Shown here: positions 54,057 through 63,659 of the stretch, piece by piece
Numbering within the stretch: position 1 is the first letter of the stretch
Layout of the letters: each line of letters starts with the position of its first letter
Assembly (NCBI GenBank): GCA_016208305.1
Contig: JACQYI010000006.1
Location: 62,001-126,000 of the forward strand
Direction of reading: 5' to 3'
DNA length: 64,000 nucleotides
Origin: Oscillatoriophycideae cyanobacterium NC_groundwater_1537_Pr4_S-0.65um_50_18
Lineage (GTDB): Bacteria; Cyanobacteriota; Cyanobacteriia; Elainellales; Elainellaceae
Notes under the pieces: generated by a model
What the model was told of the DNA's origin: nothing
Databases searched by the model: none
What the model saw: only the letters and a program-made list of their open reading frames with translations
Translations under genes and position numbers: made by a program

Positions 54057-57000
54057 ATGCCCAAGCGCCCCGAGCCAAAGCGTAATGCCGCTTCCAAAAA
54101 AGCTGAGGTTTTGAGTCTAAGCCCTGATTTAGAGGAGGTTGTGGACGCAAAAACTGCCAGTTCTGAAGCTGCAAATCCTGAGATCACCAGCTCTGAACCG
54201 ACGAATGGCAATGGTAGGGTGGCCAAGTCGCGATCTAAATCTTTAAGCTCAAAGTCGTCTCCCAATACCATTCGGATTCGGGGAGCGCGCCAGCATAACC
54301 TGAAGAATATTGATCTGGAACTACCTCGCGATCGCCTGATTGTGTTTACGGGTGTTTCTGGCTCTGGAAAGTCTTCTCTGGCTTTTGACACGATTTTTGC
54401 TGAAGGTCAGCGGCGCTATGTCGAATCCCTCAGCGCCTATGCGCGGCAGTTCTTGGGTCAGGTCGATAAGCCCGATGTGGATGCGATCGAGGGCTTGAGT
54501 CCTGCGATCTCGATCGACCAAAAATCAACCTCCCACAACCCGCGATCGACGGTCGGTACGGTGACGGAAATCTACGATTACCTGCGGCTGCTTTACGGGC
54601 GGGCAGGCGAGCCGCATTGTCCCCATTGCGATCGCTCGATTGTGCCTCAGGCGCTCGATCAAATGGTCGATCAGATCATGGCGTTGGGCGAGCGTACCAA
54701 GTTTCAGATTTTGGCTCCGGTGGTGCGCGGCAAAAAGGGCACCCATAAGAAGATGCTGTCGAGCTTGGCTTCAGAAGGCTTTGTGCGGGTGCGAGTCGAT
54801 GGTGAAGTGCGGGAGCTGTCCGACTCGATCGAGCTAGAAAAAAATCACATTCACAATATCGAAATTGTTGTCGATCGCCTGATTCGCAAAGATGGCATCC
54901 AGGAAAGGTTGGTAGATTCGCTTTCGACTTGCCTGAAGCGATCGGAAGGCATTGCCATTATTGAGGTGACGCCCACAGAAGGCGGCAATAATGTGGTGCA
55001 GTTCCCTGCCAACCCAGATGTTCAGCTGGCAGTGCTACCTACGATCGCCGCTGAACCTGCCGGACGCTACGGTCAGCCCCAGGAGTCTCCCGATCGGGCT
55101 GATCAAAAAACTTATGATCTGGTGTTCTCAGAAAACTTTGCCTGCCCTGAGCATGGAGCCGTGATGGAGGAACTTTCTCCTCGGCTATTTTCTTTTAACT
55201 CACCCTATGGAGCCTGTCCCCACTGTCATGGGTTGGGCAGTCTCCGGCGGTTTTCGGCAGAGCTGGTGGTGCCTGATCCCAATCTGCCCGTGTATGCGGC
55301 GATCGCTCCCTGGTCGGACAAAGACAACACCTACTATTTCTCTTTACTCTATAGCGTCGGACAAGCGTTTGGCTTTGAGATCCAGACGCCCTGGAACAAG
55401 TTGACTCCCGATCAGCAGCAGGTGATTTTGCATGGCTCTGACGAAAAGATTTACATTGAGGCCGATTCTCGCTATCGCGACAACAAAGGCTATCACCGCG
55501 CCTATGAGGGGGCACTGCCGATGCTGGAACGGCAGTATAAGGAAACCACTTCTGACCTATACAAGCAAAAGCTAGAGCAGTATCTCATCGATCAGCCTTG
55601 CGAGATCTGCGACGGCGATCGCCTCAAGCCAGAATCTCTGGCGGTACGGATGGGGCAATATCGCATCAAGGATTTCACCAGCGCCTCGATTCGAGATTGC
55701 CTAGAGCGGGTCAACAATCTGCAACTCTCCTCGCGGCAAGCTCAAATTGGCGAACTGGTGCTAAAGGAAATTCGGGCAAGGCTTCAGTTTCTGCTAGATG
55801 TGGGGCTGGATTACCTGACGCTCGATCGCACCGCCATGACCCTCTCAGGAGGCGAAGCCCAACGCATCCGGCTAGCGACCCAAATTGGGGCAGGACTGAC
55901 GGGCGTGCTGTACGTTCTCGATGAACCGAGCATTGGCCTACACCAGCGAGACAACGATCGCCTGCTCACCACCCTCAACAAGCTGCGCGACTTGGGCAAT
56001 ACGCTGATTGTCGTTGAGCATGACGAAGATACCATTCGCGCCGCTGACCACTTGGTGGATATTGGGCCAGGAGCCGGAGTGCATGGCGGCGAAATTGTCT
56101 CGCAGGGCAGCTTAGAAAATTTGCTCGCCTGTGAGCGCTCCTTGACGGGAGCTTATCTCTCCGGAAGACGGGTGATTCATACGCCCTCTGAGCGACGAGA
56201 AGGCAATGGGCGATCGCTCCAAATCTATGACGCTTACCGCAACAATCTTCGTCACCTAGATGTCGAAATTCCGCTTGGCAAGCTGGTATCAGTCACGGGT
56301 GTCTCTGGCTCTGGCAAATCTACGCTGGTGAATGAGCTGCTGTATCCGGCGCTTCAGCACCATTTTGGCCACAAGGTTCCCTTCCCCAAAGACATGGGTG
56401 AAATGAAGGGACTCAATGCCTTAGACAAAGTAATTGTGATTGACCAATCACCCATTGGCCGCACGCCGCGATCGAATCCTGCCACTTACACCGGAGTCTT
56501 TGACATTATTCGAGATTTGTTCTCGGAAACGATCGAGGCTAAGGCCAGAGGCTATAAGCCAGGACAGTTCTCCTTCAACGTCAAGGGCGGACGCTGCGAA
56601 GCCTGCGGCGGTCAGGGGGTAAACGTGATCGAGATGAACTTCTTGCCCGATGTTTACGTGCAGTGCGAAGTTTGCAAAGGCGCGCGCTACAACCGGGAAA
56701 CCTTGCAGGTGAAGTACAAGAGCAAATCCATTTCTGACGTGCTGAACATGACGGCAGAAGAGGCGCTCGACTTTTTCCAGAACATTCCCAAAGCCTCGGC
56801 TAGGCTGCAAACTATGGTAGATGTGGGGCTGGGCTATGTGCGGTTAGGGCAGACGGCTCCGACCCTTTCGGGTGGAGAAGCACAGCGTCTGAAGCTAGCC
56901 ACTGAACTCTCGCGCCGCGCCACAGGCAAAACCCTCTATCTGATTGATGAGCCGACGACCGGACTCTCTTTTTACGATGTCCACAAACTGCTAGATGTGT

Positions 57001-57239
57001 TGCAACGGCTGGCGGATATGGGCAACTCTATCCTCGTTATTGAACACAACTTGGATGTAATTCGCTGCGCAGATTGGGTGATCGACCTTGGCCCAGATGG
57101 TGGCGATCGCGGTGGCGAACTCGTTGCCGTCGGCACGCCCGAAGAGGTGGCCGAAAATGAGCGATCGCACACAGGCCGCTACTTGAAAAAGGTGCTGGCA
57201 CAACATCCGCCTTTGGCAGTTTCCTCAATAAACCGCTGA
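54057..57239 (+). CDS. uvrA: Excinuclease ABC subunit UvrA
   Basis: UvrA recognises bulky DNA damage and loads UvrB in nucleotide excision repair. The 1060-residue protein has two ABC ATPase modules: Walker A FTGVSGSGKSSLAFDTIFAE and VTGVSGSGKSTLVNELLYP, with signatures TLSGGEAQRIRLATQ and TLSGGEAQRLKLATE. Zinc-finger cysteines are in CPHC near residue 188, CEICDGDRLKPE, and CEACGGQGV with CEVCKG. The first 70 residues are an unusual Ser/Lys/Glu-rich, probably disordered extension (SLSSKSSPNTIRIRGARQHN is where the normal N-terminus begins), so it is about 100 residues longer than E. coli UvrA. A 16-bp duplication contains its stop. Confidence 0.97.
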   Translation: MPKRPEPKRNAASKKAEVLSLSPDLEEVVDAKTASSEAANPEITSSEPTNGNGRVAKSRSKSLSSKSSPNTIRIRGARQHNLKNIDLELPRDRLIVFTGVSGSGKSSLAFDTIFAEGQRRYVESLSAYARQFLGQVDKPDVDAIEGLSPAISIDQKSTSHNPRSTVGTVTEIYDYLRLLYGRAGEPHCPHCDRSIVPQALDQMVDQIMALGERTKFQILAPVVRGKKGTHKKMLSSLASEGFVRVRVDGEVRELSDSIELEKNHIHNIEIVVDRLIRKDGIQERLVDSLSTCLKRSEGIAIIEVTPTEGGNNVVQFPANPDVQLAVLPTIAAEPAGRYGQPQESPDRADQKTYDLVFSENFACPEHGAVMEELSPRLFSFNSPYGACPHCHGLGSLRRFSAELVVPDPNLPVYAAIAPWSDKDNTYYFSLLYSVGQAFGFEIQTPWNKLTPDQQQVILHGSDEKIYIEADSRYRDNKGYHRAYEGALPMLERQYKETTSDLYKQKLEQYLIDQPCEICDGDRLKPESLAVRMGQYRIKDFTSASIRDCLERVNNLQLSSRQAQIGELVLKEIRARLQFLLDVGLDYLTLDRTAMTLSGGEAQRIRLATQIGAGLTGVLYVLDEPSIGLHQRDNDRLLTTLNKLRDLGNTLIVVEHDEDTIRAADHLVDIGPGAGVHGGEIVSQGSLENLLACERSLTGAYLSGRRVIHTPSERREGNGRSLQIYDAYRNNLRHLDVEIPLGKLVSVTGVSGSGKSTLVNELLYPALQHHFGHKVPFPKDMGEMKGLNALDKVIVIDQSPIGRTPRSNPATYTGVFDIIRDLFSETIEAKARGYKPGQFSFNVKGGRCEACGGQGVNVIEMNFLPDVYVQCEVCKGARYNRETLQVKYKSKSISDVLNMTAEEALDFFQNIPKASARLQTMVDVGLGYVRLGQTAPTLSGGEAQRLKLATELSRRATGKTLYLIDEPTTGLSFYDVHKLLDVLQRLADMGNSILVIEHNLDVIRCADWVIDLGPDGGDRGGELVAVGTPEEVAENERSHTGRYLKKVLAQHPPLAVSSINR

Positions 57240-57266
57240 GTTGTCCTTAAGCTGAGTTGTCCTTAA
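57235..57266. repeat. 16-bp perfect tandem duplication containing the uvrA stop
   Basis: GCTGAGTTGTCCTTAA occurs at 57235-57250 and 57251-57266. The uvrA TGA (57237-57239) lies in the first unit. Confidence 0.9.
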
Positions 57267-57274
57267 AAGGATGT

Positions 57275-57315
57275 GATTTTAGGTTGCGTGGGCTTTGCCG
57301 ATGCAGCCCAAAATC
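57275..57315 (+). terminator. Hairpin after uvrA, possible terminator
   Basis: GATTTT (57275-57280) pairs with AAAATC (57310-57315), with further GC pairing inside. No T-run follows, so its role in termination is uncertain. Confidence 0.45.
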
Positions 57316-57498
57316 ATGCTCTGCATACCTTGACTAAAACACCTGACTTTTTCTGACTTTCTCTTGCCGACAAATAAAAAGCAAAAACTTATCTTGATTG
57401 TAGAGCCGAAACACACAGTGGAGAAACGAACAAAGCCACTCAGTGAATGACTCCGCTCAATCTTAGTTCTTTACTTTTTAACGCAGGAGATACCAATC

Positions 57499-58896
57499 GT
57501 GGCAATTATTAATGGAACACCCGGTAACAATAATTTGACGGGTACTAGCACCACCGATGTCTTTTTTGCCAGCCTTGGAAATGACACCTTAAACGGTGGC
57601 TTTGGTAGCGATACGGTCAACTATCTTTTCTTTGGTAACAACGTTCAGGCTTCGCTAGATAGTGGCACAGCAACCTTTACTGGCGGTACGACTCTCTTCA
57701 CCAGCATCGAAAACCTGTCGGGCGGTAGCGGCGACGATAGCCTTACCGGAAACTTCCTAGATAACATTCTATTCGGCAACGCTGGCAACGATCGCCTCTC
57801 CGGATTGGGCGGCAATGACAAGCTAGATGGCGGTGCAGGCTTCGACGGGTTAAGCGGCGGACTAGGAAATGATAGCCTCAACGGCGGTACCGATAACGAT
57901 ACTCTCAATGGCGATGAAGGCAATGATACGCTGCAAGGCGGCGATGGCTTAGATGTTCTCGATGGCGGCGATGGCTTTGATTTAGTCGTGGGCAACAAAG
58001 GCAACGACACTATGATTGGCGGTGCAGGCAACGACGCCTTTGAATGGGTAGATGGCGACGGTAGCGATCTGATTCAAGGTGGTGTAGGCACAGACAACTT
58101 ACTCGTGAACGGCTCTGTCAACCAAGGCGATCAATTAGTCCTGCGCCAGTCTGGAACTGGAATTGTATTAGAGCGTAATAATCTTACCCCCATCACCCTC
58201 AAAGTTGAAGGCGTGGAAACCTTGAACGCCATTAACGGCTTGGGTGGCGATGACCTATTCGTTGTGAACAGCTTGTCTGCTTCTATCGGTATTACTGACA
58301 TTCAGTTCACGGGTGGCGATGGCAATGATCGGATGTCGATCGCATCAAATACATCTGCCAGATTCAATGCGGGTGGCGGTAATGGCAATGACGTTATAAT
58401 GGGAGGCGCTGCGGCAGATACTCTGTTTGGCGATACCGGCAATGATACTGTGGTCGGCAACAGCGGCAATGATACCCTCACAGGCGCCAGCACAAGCTTT
58501 CAAGGCAACCTAGGGCGGGGTGAAATTGATCTGCTGGTAGGCGGTGCAGGTCGAGATAGATTTGTGGTCGGCATCAGAGGAAGAGCGCTCTACGACGATG
58601 GCAACAACATCACCGATGGCGATGCCCGCAACTTCTTTGACGGTAACGACGGTACGGGCGACTTTGCTCGCATTGTTGACTTTAGATCAGGAGAAGATGT
58701 GATTCAGCTTGCCGGACGTGCCAGTCAATATGTCCTCAAGCCCATCAACAATTCTTTGAAAGGCGGTTCTGCGTCACAAGACATCGGCATCTTCCTCAAG
58801 AACGGCCCTACCCTATTCCAGCCCGATGAACTACTGGCGATCGTCCAGGATTCCCCGGCGCTGAATCTCAACTCTGCTCAGTTCAGCTTTGTTTAA
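57499..58896 (+). CDS. RTX-type calcium-binding repeat protein
   Basis: The start is GTG 57499 with AGGAGA ten bases upstream. The 465-residue protein is built from GGxGxDxLx nonapeptides at about residues 15-45, 70-180 and 265-330 ([20 protein letters not shown] is typical), with a non-repeat segment ([20 protein letters not shown]) between the later blocks. These are Ca2+-binding beta-rolls. The C-terminal 100 residues end in a hydrophobic-aromatic tail ([10 protein letters not shown]), consistent with a type I secretion signal. There is no N-terminal signal peptide and no enzymatic domain. It is a second RTX protein, unrelated in flanks to the one at 12576. Confidence 0.87.
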   Translation: MAIINGTPGNNNLTGTSTTDVFFASLGNDTLNGGFGSDTVNYLFFGNNVQASLDSGTATFTGGTTLFTSIENLSGGSGDDSLTGNFLDNILFGNAGNDRLSGLGGNDKLDGGAGFDGLSGGLGNDSLNGGTDNDTLNGDEGNDTLQGGDGLDVLDGGDGFDLVVGNKGNDTMIGGAGNDAFEWVDGDGSDLIQGGVGTDNLLVNGSVNQGDQLVLRQSGTGIVLERNNLTPITLKVEGVETLNAINGLGGDDLFVVNSLSASIGITDIQFTGGDGNDRMSIASNTSARFNAGGGNGNDVIMGGAAADTLFGDTGNDTVVGNSGNDTLTGASTSFQGNLGRGEIDLLVGGAGRDRFVVGIRGRALYDDGNNITDGDARNFFDGNDGTGDFARIVDFRSGEDVIQLAGRASQYVLKPINNSLKGGSASQDIGIFLKNGPTLFQPDELLAIVQDSPALNLNSAQFSFV

Positions 58897-58943
58897 TAGC
58901 TGATATCGCTGTAGACAGCGAAGTGTAGCGAGGCTAAGACAGA

Positions 58944-58984
58944 GAGGTTTTGGGTGACGTGCGAAGTGCCCCGCCCAAAACCTC
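58944..58984. terminator. Bidirectional terminator-like hairpin
   Basis: GAGGTTTTGGG (58944-58954) pairs perfectly with CCCAAAACCTC (58974-58984) between the convergent RTX and FHA genes. The internal T and A stretches may serve both directions. Confidence 0.6.
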
Positions 58985-59011
58985 CTCAGTAAAAGAGCTA
59001 GGTGATCAGGT

Positions 59012-59329
59012 TCACTCCATGTCCTGAATCAGAAAAAGAAAATTGCCCACATGCAGAGCATCGCTAATCTCCAAAACATAGTTTGCATGCAGTTGTAACA
59101 CATGATTATTGAGGCGGCAGCCCTTTTGACCACTCAAATCATTCAGTAAATATTCCCCGTTCTGAAAAATGATCTTGGCATGGAAATTACCAATCTCTGG
59201 GCTGTCTAAAATAAGATCACAATTCGGATGTCGTCCGATCACACATTCACGGTCAGGGCTAGACTCTGGTGACAGGACAACGTCTCGAAATTCATCAGTT
59301 TTAAGATTGAGAACTTTAGCGTGCAGCAT
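59012..59329 (-). CDS. FHA-domain protein with altered phosphopeptide site
   Basis: The 105-residue protein is a single forkhead-associated domain: CVIGRHPNCDLILDSPEIGN, then FHAKIIFQNGEYLLNDLSGQ and GCRLNN. FHA domains bind phosphothreonine. The GR-x(n)-HA core is kept, but the usual Ser-Arg before HA is Gly-Asn (EIGNFHA) and the usual Ser/Thr-Asn-Gly turn is Gln-Lys-Gly (SGQKGCRL), so phosphothreonine binding may be weakened. It lies 40 bp downstream of the carbonic anhydrase gene on the same strand, suggesting one operon. Confidence 0.8.
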   Translation of the reverse strand: MLHAKVLNLKTDEFRDVVLSPESSPDRECVIGRHPNCDLILDSPEIGNFHAKIIFQNGEYLLNDLSGQKGCRLNNHVLQLHANYVLEISDALHVGNFLFLIQDME

Positions 59330-59369
59330 TGAGTCTTAGAACCATCTCATAGCGAACTTAGGCAAAATC

Positions 59370-60113
59370 CTAGAAAGCATAAAGCCGATTAACTCGGATA
59401 GTAGAGGTATGCGAAGTCAGCACATTAAAAATAGACACCTTACCTGTCTTCAAATCGAAATATCCGCCCGCCAACTTTATTTGTTTCTCATTCAGCAATC
59501 GAGTAATCAAAGGCGACTCTTTTAACTTTTCCATTTGTAGAAATACATTTTCTCGCACAGCATTCTCTAGGCGATCGCCAGGTTGCCGAGCCGAACGAGC
59601 GATCGCAGGCTGAATAGAATCAATCAGCGTATTCATCTGCCCCATCAAATGACCGCTGTTTAAAGCAGCCCCCACTGCGCCACAGCAGCCGTGACCCAGG
59701 ACAAGCAAAACTTTTGTTTGAAGAATCGAGGTGCCATACTCAATGCTGGCTAACTCTGTAGGTGTAACGATATTACCCGCAACACGAATAACGAACAGAT
59801 CGCCTAGCCCCTGATCAAAAATCACTTCAAGCGGCACCCGAGAATCGGAACAGCCCAATATGGTTGCAAAAGGCGTTTGTTTCTGTGCCACCTCTTCCAA
59901 CCGGGTGAGGTGATTAGGATGAGTCGATTGCTGATTAATAAATCGTTTATTGCCAGCAATCAGCTTTTGCAAGGCTTGATCCGCAGTCAACTCAGGTTTC
60001 TCAGCTTGTGCGGGTTCAAATTTACAAGCCGGAGTTTGTAGGAGCATTTTTTCAGGCTGAAAACGAGGAGCTTTTAGAGGTGAGGCGATAGTGAGGTTGT
60101 CTTGAGGTGTCAT
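59370..60113 (-). CDS. Beta-class carbonic anhydrase
   Basis: Beta-carbonic anhydrases interconvert CO2 and bicarbonate. ATG 60113 (MTPQDNLTIASPLKAPRFQP) is preferred to 60164, though both are in frame. The 247-residue protein has zinc ligands in ATILGCSDSRVPLEVIFDQG and LVLGHGCCGAVGAALNSGHL, plus LFVIRVAGNIVTPTELASIE. The first 85 residues are an extra Pro/Lys-rich arm and helix (LTADQALQKLIAGNKRFI). Whether it is cytosolic, carboxysomal or exported cannot be said: no clear signal peptide is present. The gene is divergent from the DUF305 gene and co-directed with the FHA gene. Confidence 0.9.
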   Translation of the reverse strand: MTPQDNLTIASPLKAPRFQPEKMLLQTPACKFEPAQAEKPELTADQALQKLIAGNKRFINQQSTHPNHLTRLEEVAQKQTPFATILGCSDSRVPLEVIFDQGLGDLFVIRVAGNIVTPTELASIEYGTSILQTKVLLVLGHGCCGAVGAALNSGHLMGQMNTLIDSIQPAIARSARQPGDRLENAVRENVFLQMEKLKESPLITRLLNEKQIKLAGGYFDLKTGKVSIFNVLTSHTSTIRVNRLYAF

Positions 60114-60476
60114 AAGGTAACGGTTGCTGAGATAGCGATGTGAACGACTTAAGTTACTCCTCAAAAAAACCTTGTCACCCTTCTTTACCCAAATTCATGA
60201 ATTTCTGTATTGCTCCGGATCTTCTAAATTGCTTCATCCGATGTTAGCTATTGAAAATTCCCTATAGCGATCGCCTATCATTCGCATCCCCACTGATTTT
60301 CCAGTTAACAGTCTGTATCTCATAAGCCCTATTTTGAGGTCGCGATCGACTGCCAGTTGTTAAGATCTGTGCCCAACATTTGACCCAGCATTGTCACAAA
60401 CCATCGGCATTTTTCCCGGATTACTCCATCGTTGAACAGATTTAATGAGTGTAGTTTTTGCCGCTTGGACGATACC
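60114..60476. promoter_or_regulatory. Divergent promoter region, carbonic anhydrase and DUF305 gene
   Basis: A gap of 363 bp between divergent starts. I see no clear operator or hairpin in it. Confidence 0.4.
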
Positions 60477-61325
60477 ATGCAACTGAATCAAAGCCTATTT
60501 TCGCTGACATTCTACAGCACCTTGATGCTGGCAACCTCTACAGAAGTGGCCTACAGCCAAGCCTTTCAAGCTCAAGGGGCTAGGACTCAACCTGCCCCGC
60601 TAGAACACCTAGCCACCCTGCCCGCAGCCGAGGAGATCGCGCCTCACTTAGCCCATTCAGACGCTGAGACAGCCGCTGAGACAGACGCTGAGGCCGGAGA
60701 TTCTGGATCAGCTCAGGCCATGCCCCACCTTGCTATGCCGGGGATGGAACATGAAATGCCGGGGATGGGACATGAAATGCCCAGCATGCAGGGTGAAATG
60801 CCCAGCATGAGCCACGATTCCATGAGCTTAGGCCCTGAAGATGAATACTTTGACCTGCGATTTCTAGACGCCATGATTCTGCACCACCAGGGAGCCGTGA
60901 ACATGGCAGAAGAAGTGCTAGAAAAATCCGATCGCCTCAGCCTCAGGAAAATGGCGCGGGAAATTATCTTGGTGCAAAAGCGGGAAGTGAGACGGATGCA
61001 GTCCTGGCGCGAAGCTTGGTATCCCGATGCCGATCAGCGACCCCTCATGTATGTGGCCGACAAGCAGCAGACCTTGCCCATGACGCAAGAGATGCAGGAC
61101 GCCATGATGATGAACATGGATATGGGTTCGGCAGATGAGGACTTTGACTTACGCTTCATCAACGCCATGCTACCGCACCATCAAGGCGCAGTGGCAATGG
61201 CTGGAGAAGCTCTGTTGCGTAGCGATCGCCCAGACATCTGGCGGCTATCCCAAAGCATTTTAGGAGTGCAGCAGCAGGAGATCGCCCAGCTCCGCACCTG
61301 GAGAAGGCAATGGTACAGCCAATAA
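60477..61325 (+). CDS. Periplasmic double-DUF305 copper-binding protein, CopM-like
   Basis: ATG 60477 is chosen because it yields a signal peptide (MQLNQSLFSLTFYSTLMLAT, then STEVAYSQAF). An earlier TTG adds 15 residues. The 282-residue protein has an acidic Ala/Glu/Asp region, a Met/His repeat at about residues 83-115 (PGMEHEMPGMGHEM), and two DUF305 domains: FDLRFLDAMILHHQGAVNMA and FDLRFINAMLPHHQGAVAMA. DUF305 domains occur in CopM of Synechocystis, a copper-binding protein for metal tolerance. The Met/His repeats fit Cu(I) binding. A 14-bp triple repeat spans its stop. Confidence 0.85.
   Translation: MQLNQSLFSLTFYSTLMLATSTEVAYSQAFQAQGARTQPAPLEHLATLPAAEEIAPHLAHSDAETAAETDAEAGDSGSAQAMPHLAMPGMEHEMPGMGHEMPSMQGEMPSMSHDSMSLGPEDEYFDLRFLDAMILHHQGAVNMAEEVLEKSDRLSLRKMAREIILVQKREVRRMQSWREAWYPDADQRPLMYVADKQQTLPMTQEMQDAMMMNMDMGSADEDFDLRFINAMLPHHQGAVAMAGEALLRSDRPDIWRLSQSILGVQQQEIAQLRTWRRQWYSQ
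60738..60820. repeat. 21-bp coding repeat encoding Met-rich heptapeptides
   Basis: Units of 21 bp begin at 60738, 60759 and 60780, with a diverged fourth at 60801. They encode P(G/S)MxxEM heptapeptides in the copper-type protein. Confidence 0.75.
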
Positions 61326-61355
61326 TGTACAAGCCAAAATCTCACAGCCAATAGC
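61314..61355. repeat. 14-bp degenerate tandem repeat containing a stop codon
   Basis: TACAGCCAATAATG (61314-61327), TACAAGCCAAAATC (61328-61341) and TCACAGCCAATAGC (61342-61355). The TAA at 61323-61325 of the DUF305 gene lies in the first unit. Confidence 0.65.
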
Positions 61356-61390
61356 GGCCAGAGGTCGCCAGATCCTAACGAGATCCCAGC

Positions 61391-61412
61391 GACATCACTG
61401 AGACATCATTTG
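61391..61412. repeat. 11-bp tandem duplication containing the accC stop
   Basis: GACATCACTGA (61391-61401) and GACATCATTTG (61402-61412). The accC TGA is complement 61395-61397. Confidence 0.6.
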
Positions 61413-62741
61413 CTCCACAAAATTAGTGTAGACCTCACCCTCAATAAAGTCTGGGTTTTCTAGAATCTTTTGGTGGAAGGCGATCGTTGTCGGTAGACCT
61501 GTAATGGCAAACTCCCGCAAAGCTCGTCGCATCCGCTGAATGGCTGCCGTCCGATCGACACCCCAGACAATCAGCTTGCCAATCAGAGAATCGTAATAGG
61601 GCGGAATTTCATAGTCGGTATAGACATGAGAATCCATCCGCACGCCGGGGCCGCCCGGCGGCAGATAGCCATTGATGCGTCCCGGATGGGGGCGGAAATT
61701 GAACTCTGGATCTTCAGCATTGATCCGGCATTCGATCGCATGACCGCGAATTTGCACCTGATCTTGGGTAAGGCTCAACCGCTCCCCCTGGGCAATACGG
61801 ATCTGCTCGGCAATCAAATCGAGTCCTGTAATCATCTCAGTTACAGGATGCTCTACCTGAATCCGGGTGTTCATCTCCATGAAGTAAAACTCACCGGAGC
61901 GATCGAGCAAAAACTCTACCGTCCCAGCGCCCACATAGTTAATCGACTGAGCCGCTTTGACGGCAGCCTCTCCCATTTTTTGCCGCAGCGTTGCATCTAG
62001 CGCCGGACTGGGGGCTTCCTCTAGCAGCTTTTGGTGCCGTCGCTGAATCGAACAGTCCCGTTCGCCCAGGTGGATAACGTTGCCATGACTATCGGCCAAG
62101 ATCTGAAACTCAATGTGGCGAGGGCGCTCCACAAACTTTTCTAGATAAACCCCCGCATTGCCAAAGGCGGCTTCTGCTTCGCCTTGGGCAGCCAAAAAAG
62201 ATTTAATTAGCTCTTCTTCATGCCGCACCAGCCGCATACCGCGCCCGCCGCCGCCCGCCGTAGCCTTAATGATGACGGGGTAGCCAATCTTACGGGCGAT
62301 CGTCAATACCTCTTTCTCGTCGGTTAGCAGACCATCGCTACCGGGCACCGTGGGCACGCCAATCCGGATCATTGTCTCTTTGGCAGTCGATTTGTCACCC
62401 ATCGCTCGAATGGACTCTGGCGAAGGGCCAATGAAGGCAATTTGATGGTCGGCACAAATTTCGGCAAAGCGGGCGTTCTCCGCCAGAAAGCCGTACCCTG
62501 GATGAATCGCTGCCGCATTGCGGGTCAACGCCGCCGCAATGATATTAGGAATGTTGAGATAACTTTTGCTGCTGGGGGGTTCTCCAATACAGACCGCCTC
62601 GTCCGCAAGTTGGACATGAAGGGCATGGCAGTCTACTGTCGAATATACGGCCACCGTGGCAATGCCCATCTCTTCACAGGTGCGAAGAATTCGCAACGCA
62701 ATCTCTCCACGGTTGGCAATCAAAATCTTGTCGAAGCGCAT
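61395..62741 (-). CDS. accC: Acetyl-CoA carboxylase, biotin carboxylase subunit
   Basis: AccC carboxylates biotin on the carrier protein AccB with ATP and bicarbonate, the first step of fatty acid synthesis. The 448-residue protein has the N-terminal [20 protein letters not shown], the ATP-grasp glycine loop [39 protein letters not shown], and catalytic-site residues in [18 protein letters not shown]. Length matches the E. coli enzyme (449). No other acetyl-CoA carboxylase gene is next to it, which is usual in cyanobacteria. Confidence 0.97.
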   Translation of the reverse strand: MRFDKILIANRGEIALRILRTCEEMGIATVAVYSTVDCHALHVQLADEAVCIGEPPSSKSYLNIPNIIAAALTRNAAAIHPGYGFLAENARFAEICADHQIAFIGPSPESIRAMGDKSTAKETMIRIGVPTVPGSDGLLTDEKEVLTIARKIGYPVIIKATAGGGGRGMRLVRHEEELIKSFLAAQGEAEAAFGNAGVYLEKFVERPRHIEFQILADSHGNVIHLGERDCSIQRRHQKLLEEAPSPALDATLRQKMGEAAVKAAQSINYVGAGTVEFLLDRSGEFYFMEMNTRIQVEHPVTEMITGLDLIAEQIRIAQGERLSLTQDQVQIRGHAIECRINAEDPEFNFRPHPGRINGYLPPGGPGVRMDSHVYTDYEIPPYYDSLIGKLIVWGVDRTAAIQRMRRALREFAITGLPTTIAFHQKILENPDFIEGEVYTNFVEQMMSQ

Positions 62742-62913
62742 TTCAAAGAGTAGGGGTGAGGGATGAGATGAGGAGATTGAAGACTGGAAAGTAAGAAACC
62801 AGTGTTTTGAATTTTACGCTGAATTGATCAACTCAAAACATCTAGCTTGCTCCCCAATCTCCAATCTCCTCTACCCACAACCAACTCAAGATCGACTCAA
62901 GGCTGCCCAAGAC

Positions 62914-63630
62914 CTACTCAGCCGTTGCCAATTCAGTGCTGCCGCGCGTCCGTCGGCGGGTTAGCGAATTAAACAACATTTGGCCGATCGCCTTGATCAG
63001 ATTGCCTTCTAGCTCATTAAACATCTTCATGTTCATGCCAAAGGCTGCATTGGCCTCATCCACAATGCGATCGGCAGTCGCATCATCGATCGGCAACTCA
63101 TCCAAAGACTGACGATACTTGGCTTTGAAAGCCTTTTCGTCAGGGATTTCTTTGAACTCATAAAAAGCGGTGCCTTCGCCCTCACTCAGGTTCATGCCGC
63201 GCTGAGCAATACCCTTAAGGATTTGCCCTCCCGACAGATCGCCCAAATAGCGCGTGTAGGAATGTGCCGCCAATAGCTCAGGCTGGGTTGCCGAGATTTC
63301 GTGAATGCGAGCTACATAGGCTTTTGCCGCTTCCGAAGGGGCGATCTGCTCCCGCCAGTTGCTGCCATAGTAATACTGCAAATCCTGCTCTAGGCTGGCT
63401 TTGCGGTTCAGTTCAGCAAAGTAGATTTTAGAAACGATGGGATGGCTACGCAGCTTCTCCATCTCTTCTTCCATTGCCGAATAGACAAAGTAGAGATTAG
63501 AGACTAGCTTGCGATAGGAGTTTTTTTCTACCACCCCTTTCAAAAAACATTTTACAAATCCGACGTTCTCAGCCATCGAGTGAGCTTTTTTGGTGCCCTC
63601 ACGCAGCTTGCTTGCTAAATTACTGGTCAT
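62914..63630 (-). CDS. Heme oxygenase (biliverdin-producing)
   Basis: Heme oxygenase opens heme to biliverdin IX-alpha, Fe2+ and CO using ferredoxin; biliverdin feeds phycobilin synthesis. ATG 63630 (MTSNLASKLREGTKKAHSMA) is the usual cyanobacterial start, preceded by AGGAAC. An upstream ATG at 63753 would add 41 unlikely residues. The 238-residue protein has the heme-ligand His in KKAHSMAENVGFVKCFLKG, and the distal helix glycines in YTRYLGDLSGGQILKGIAQR. Whether it is the HO1 or HO2 paralogue is not settled here. A 16-17 bp tandem repeat lies 30 bp upstream of the start. Confidence 0.94.
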   Translation of the reverse strand: MTSNLASKLREGTKKAHSMAENVGFVKCFLKGVVEKNSYRKLVSNLYFVYSAMEEEMEKLRSHPIVSKIYFAELNRKASLEQDLQYYYGSNWREQIAPSEAAKAYVARIHEISATQPELLAAHSYTRYLGDLSGGQILKGIAQRGMNLSEGEGTAFYEFKEIPDEKAFKAKYRQSLDELPIDDATADRIVDEANAAFGMNMKMFNELEGNLIKAIGQMLFNSLTRRRTRGSTELATAE

Positions 63631-63659
63631 GCTAATGTTCCTAGTTAAAGTCCCAATAC

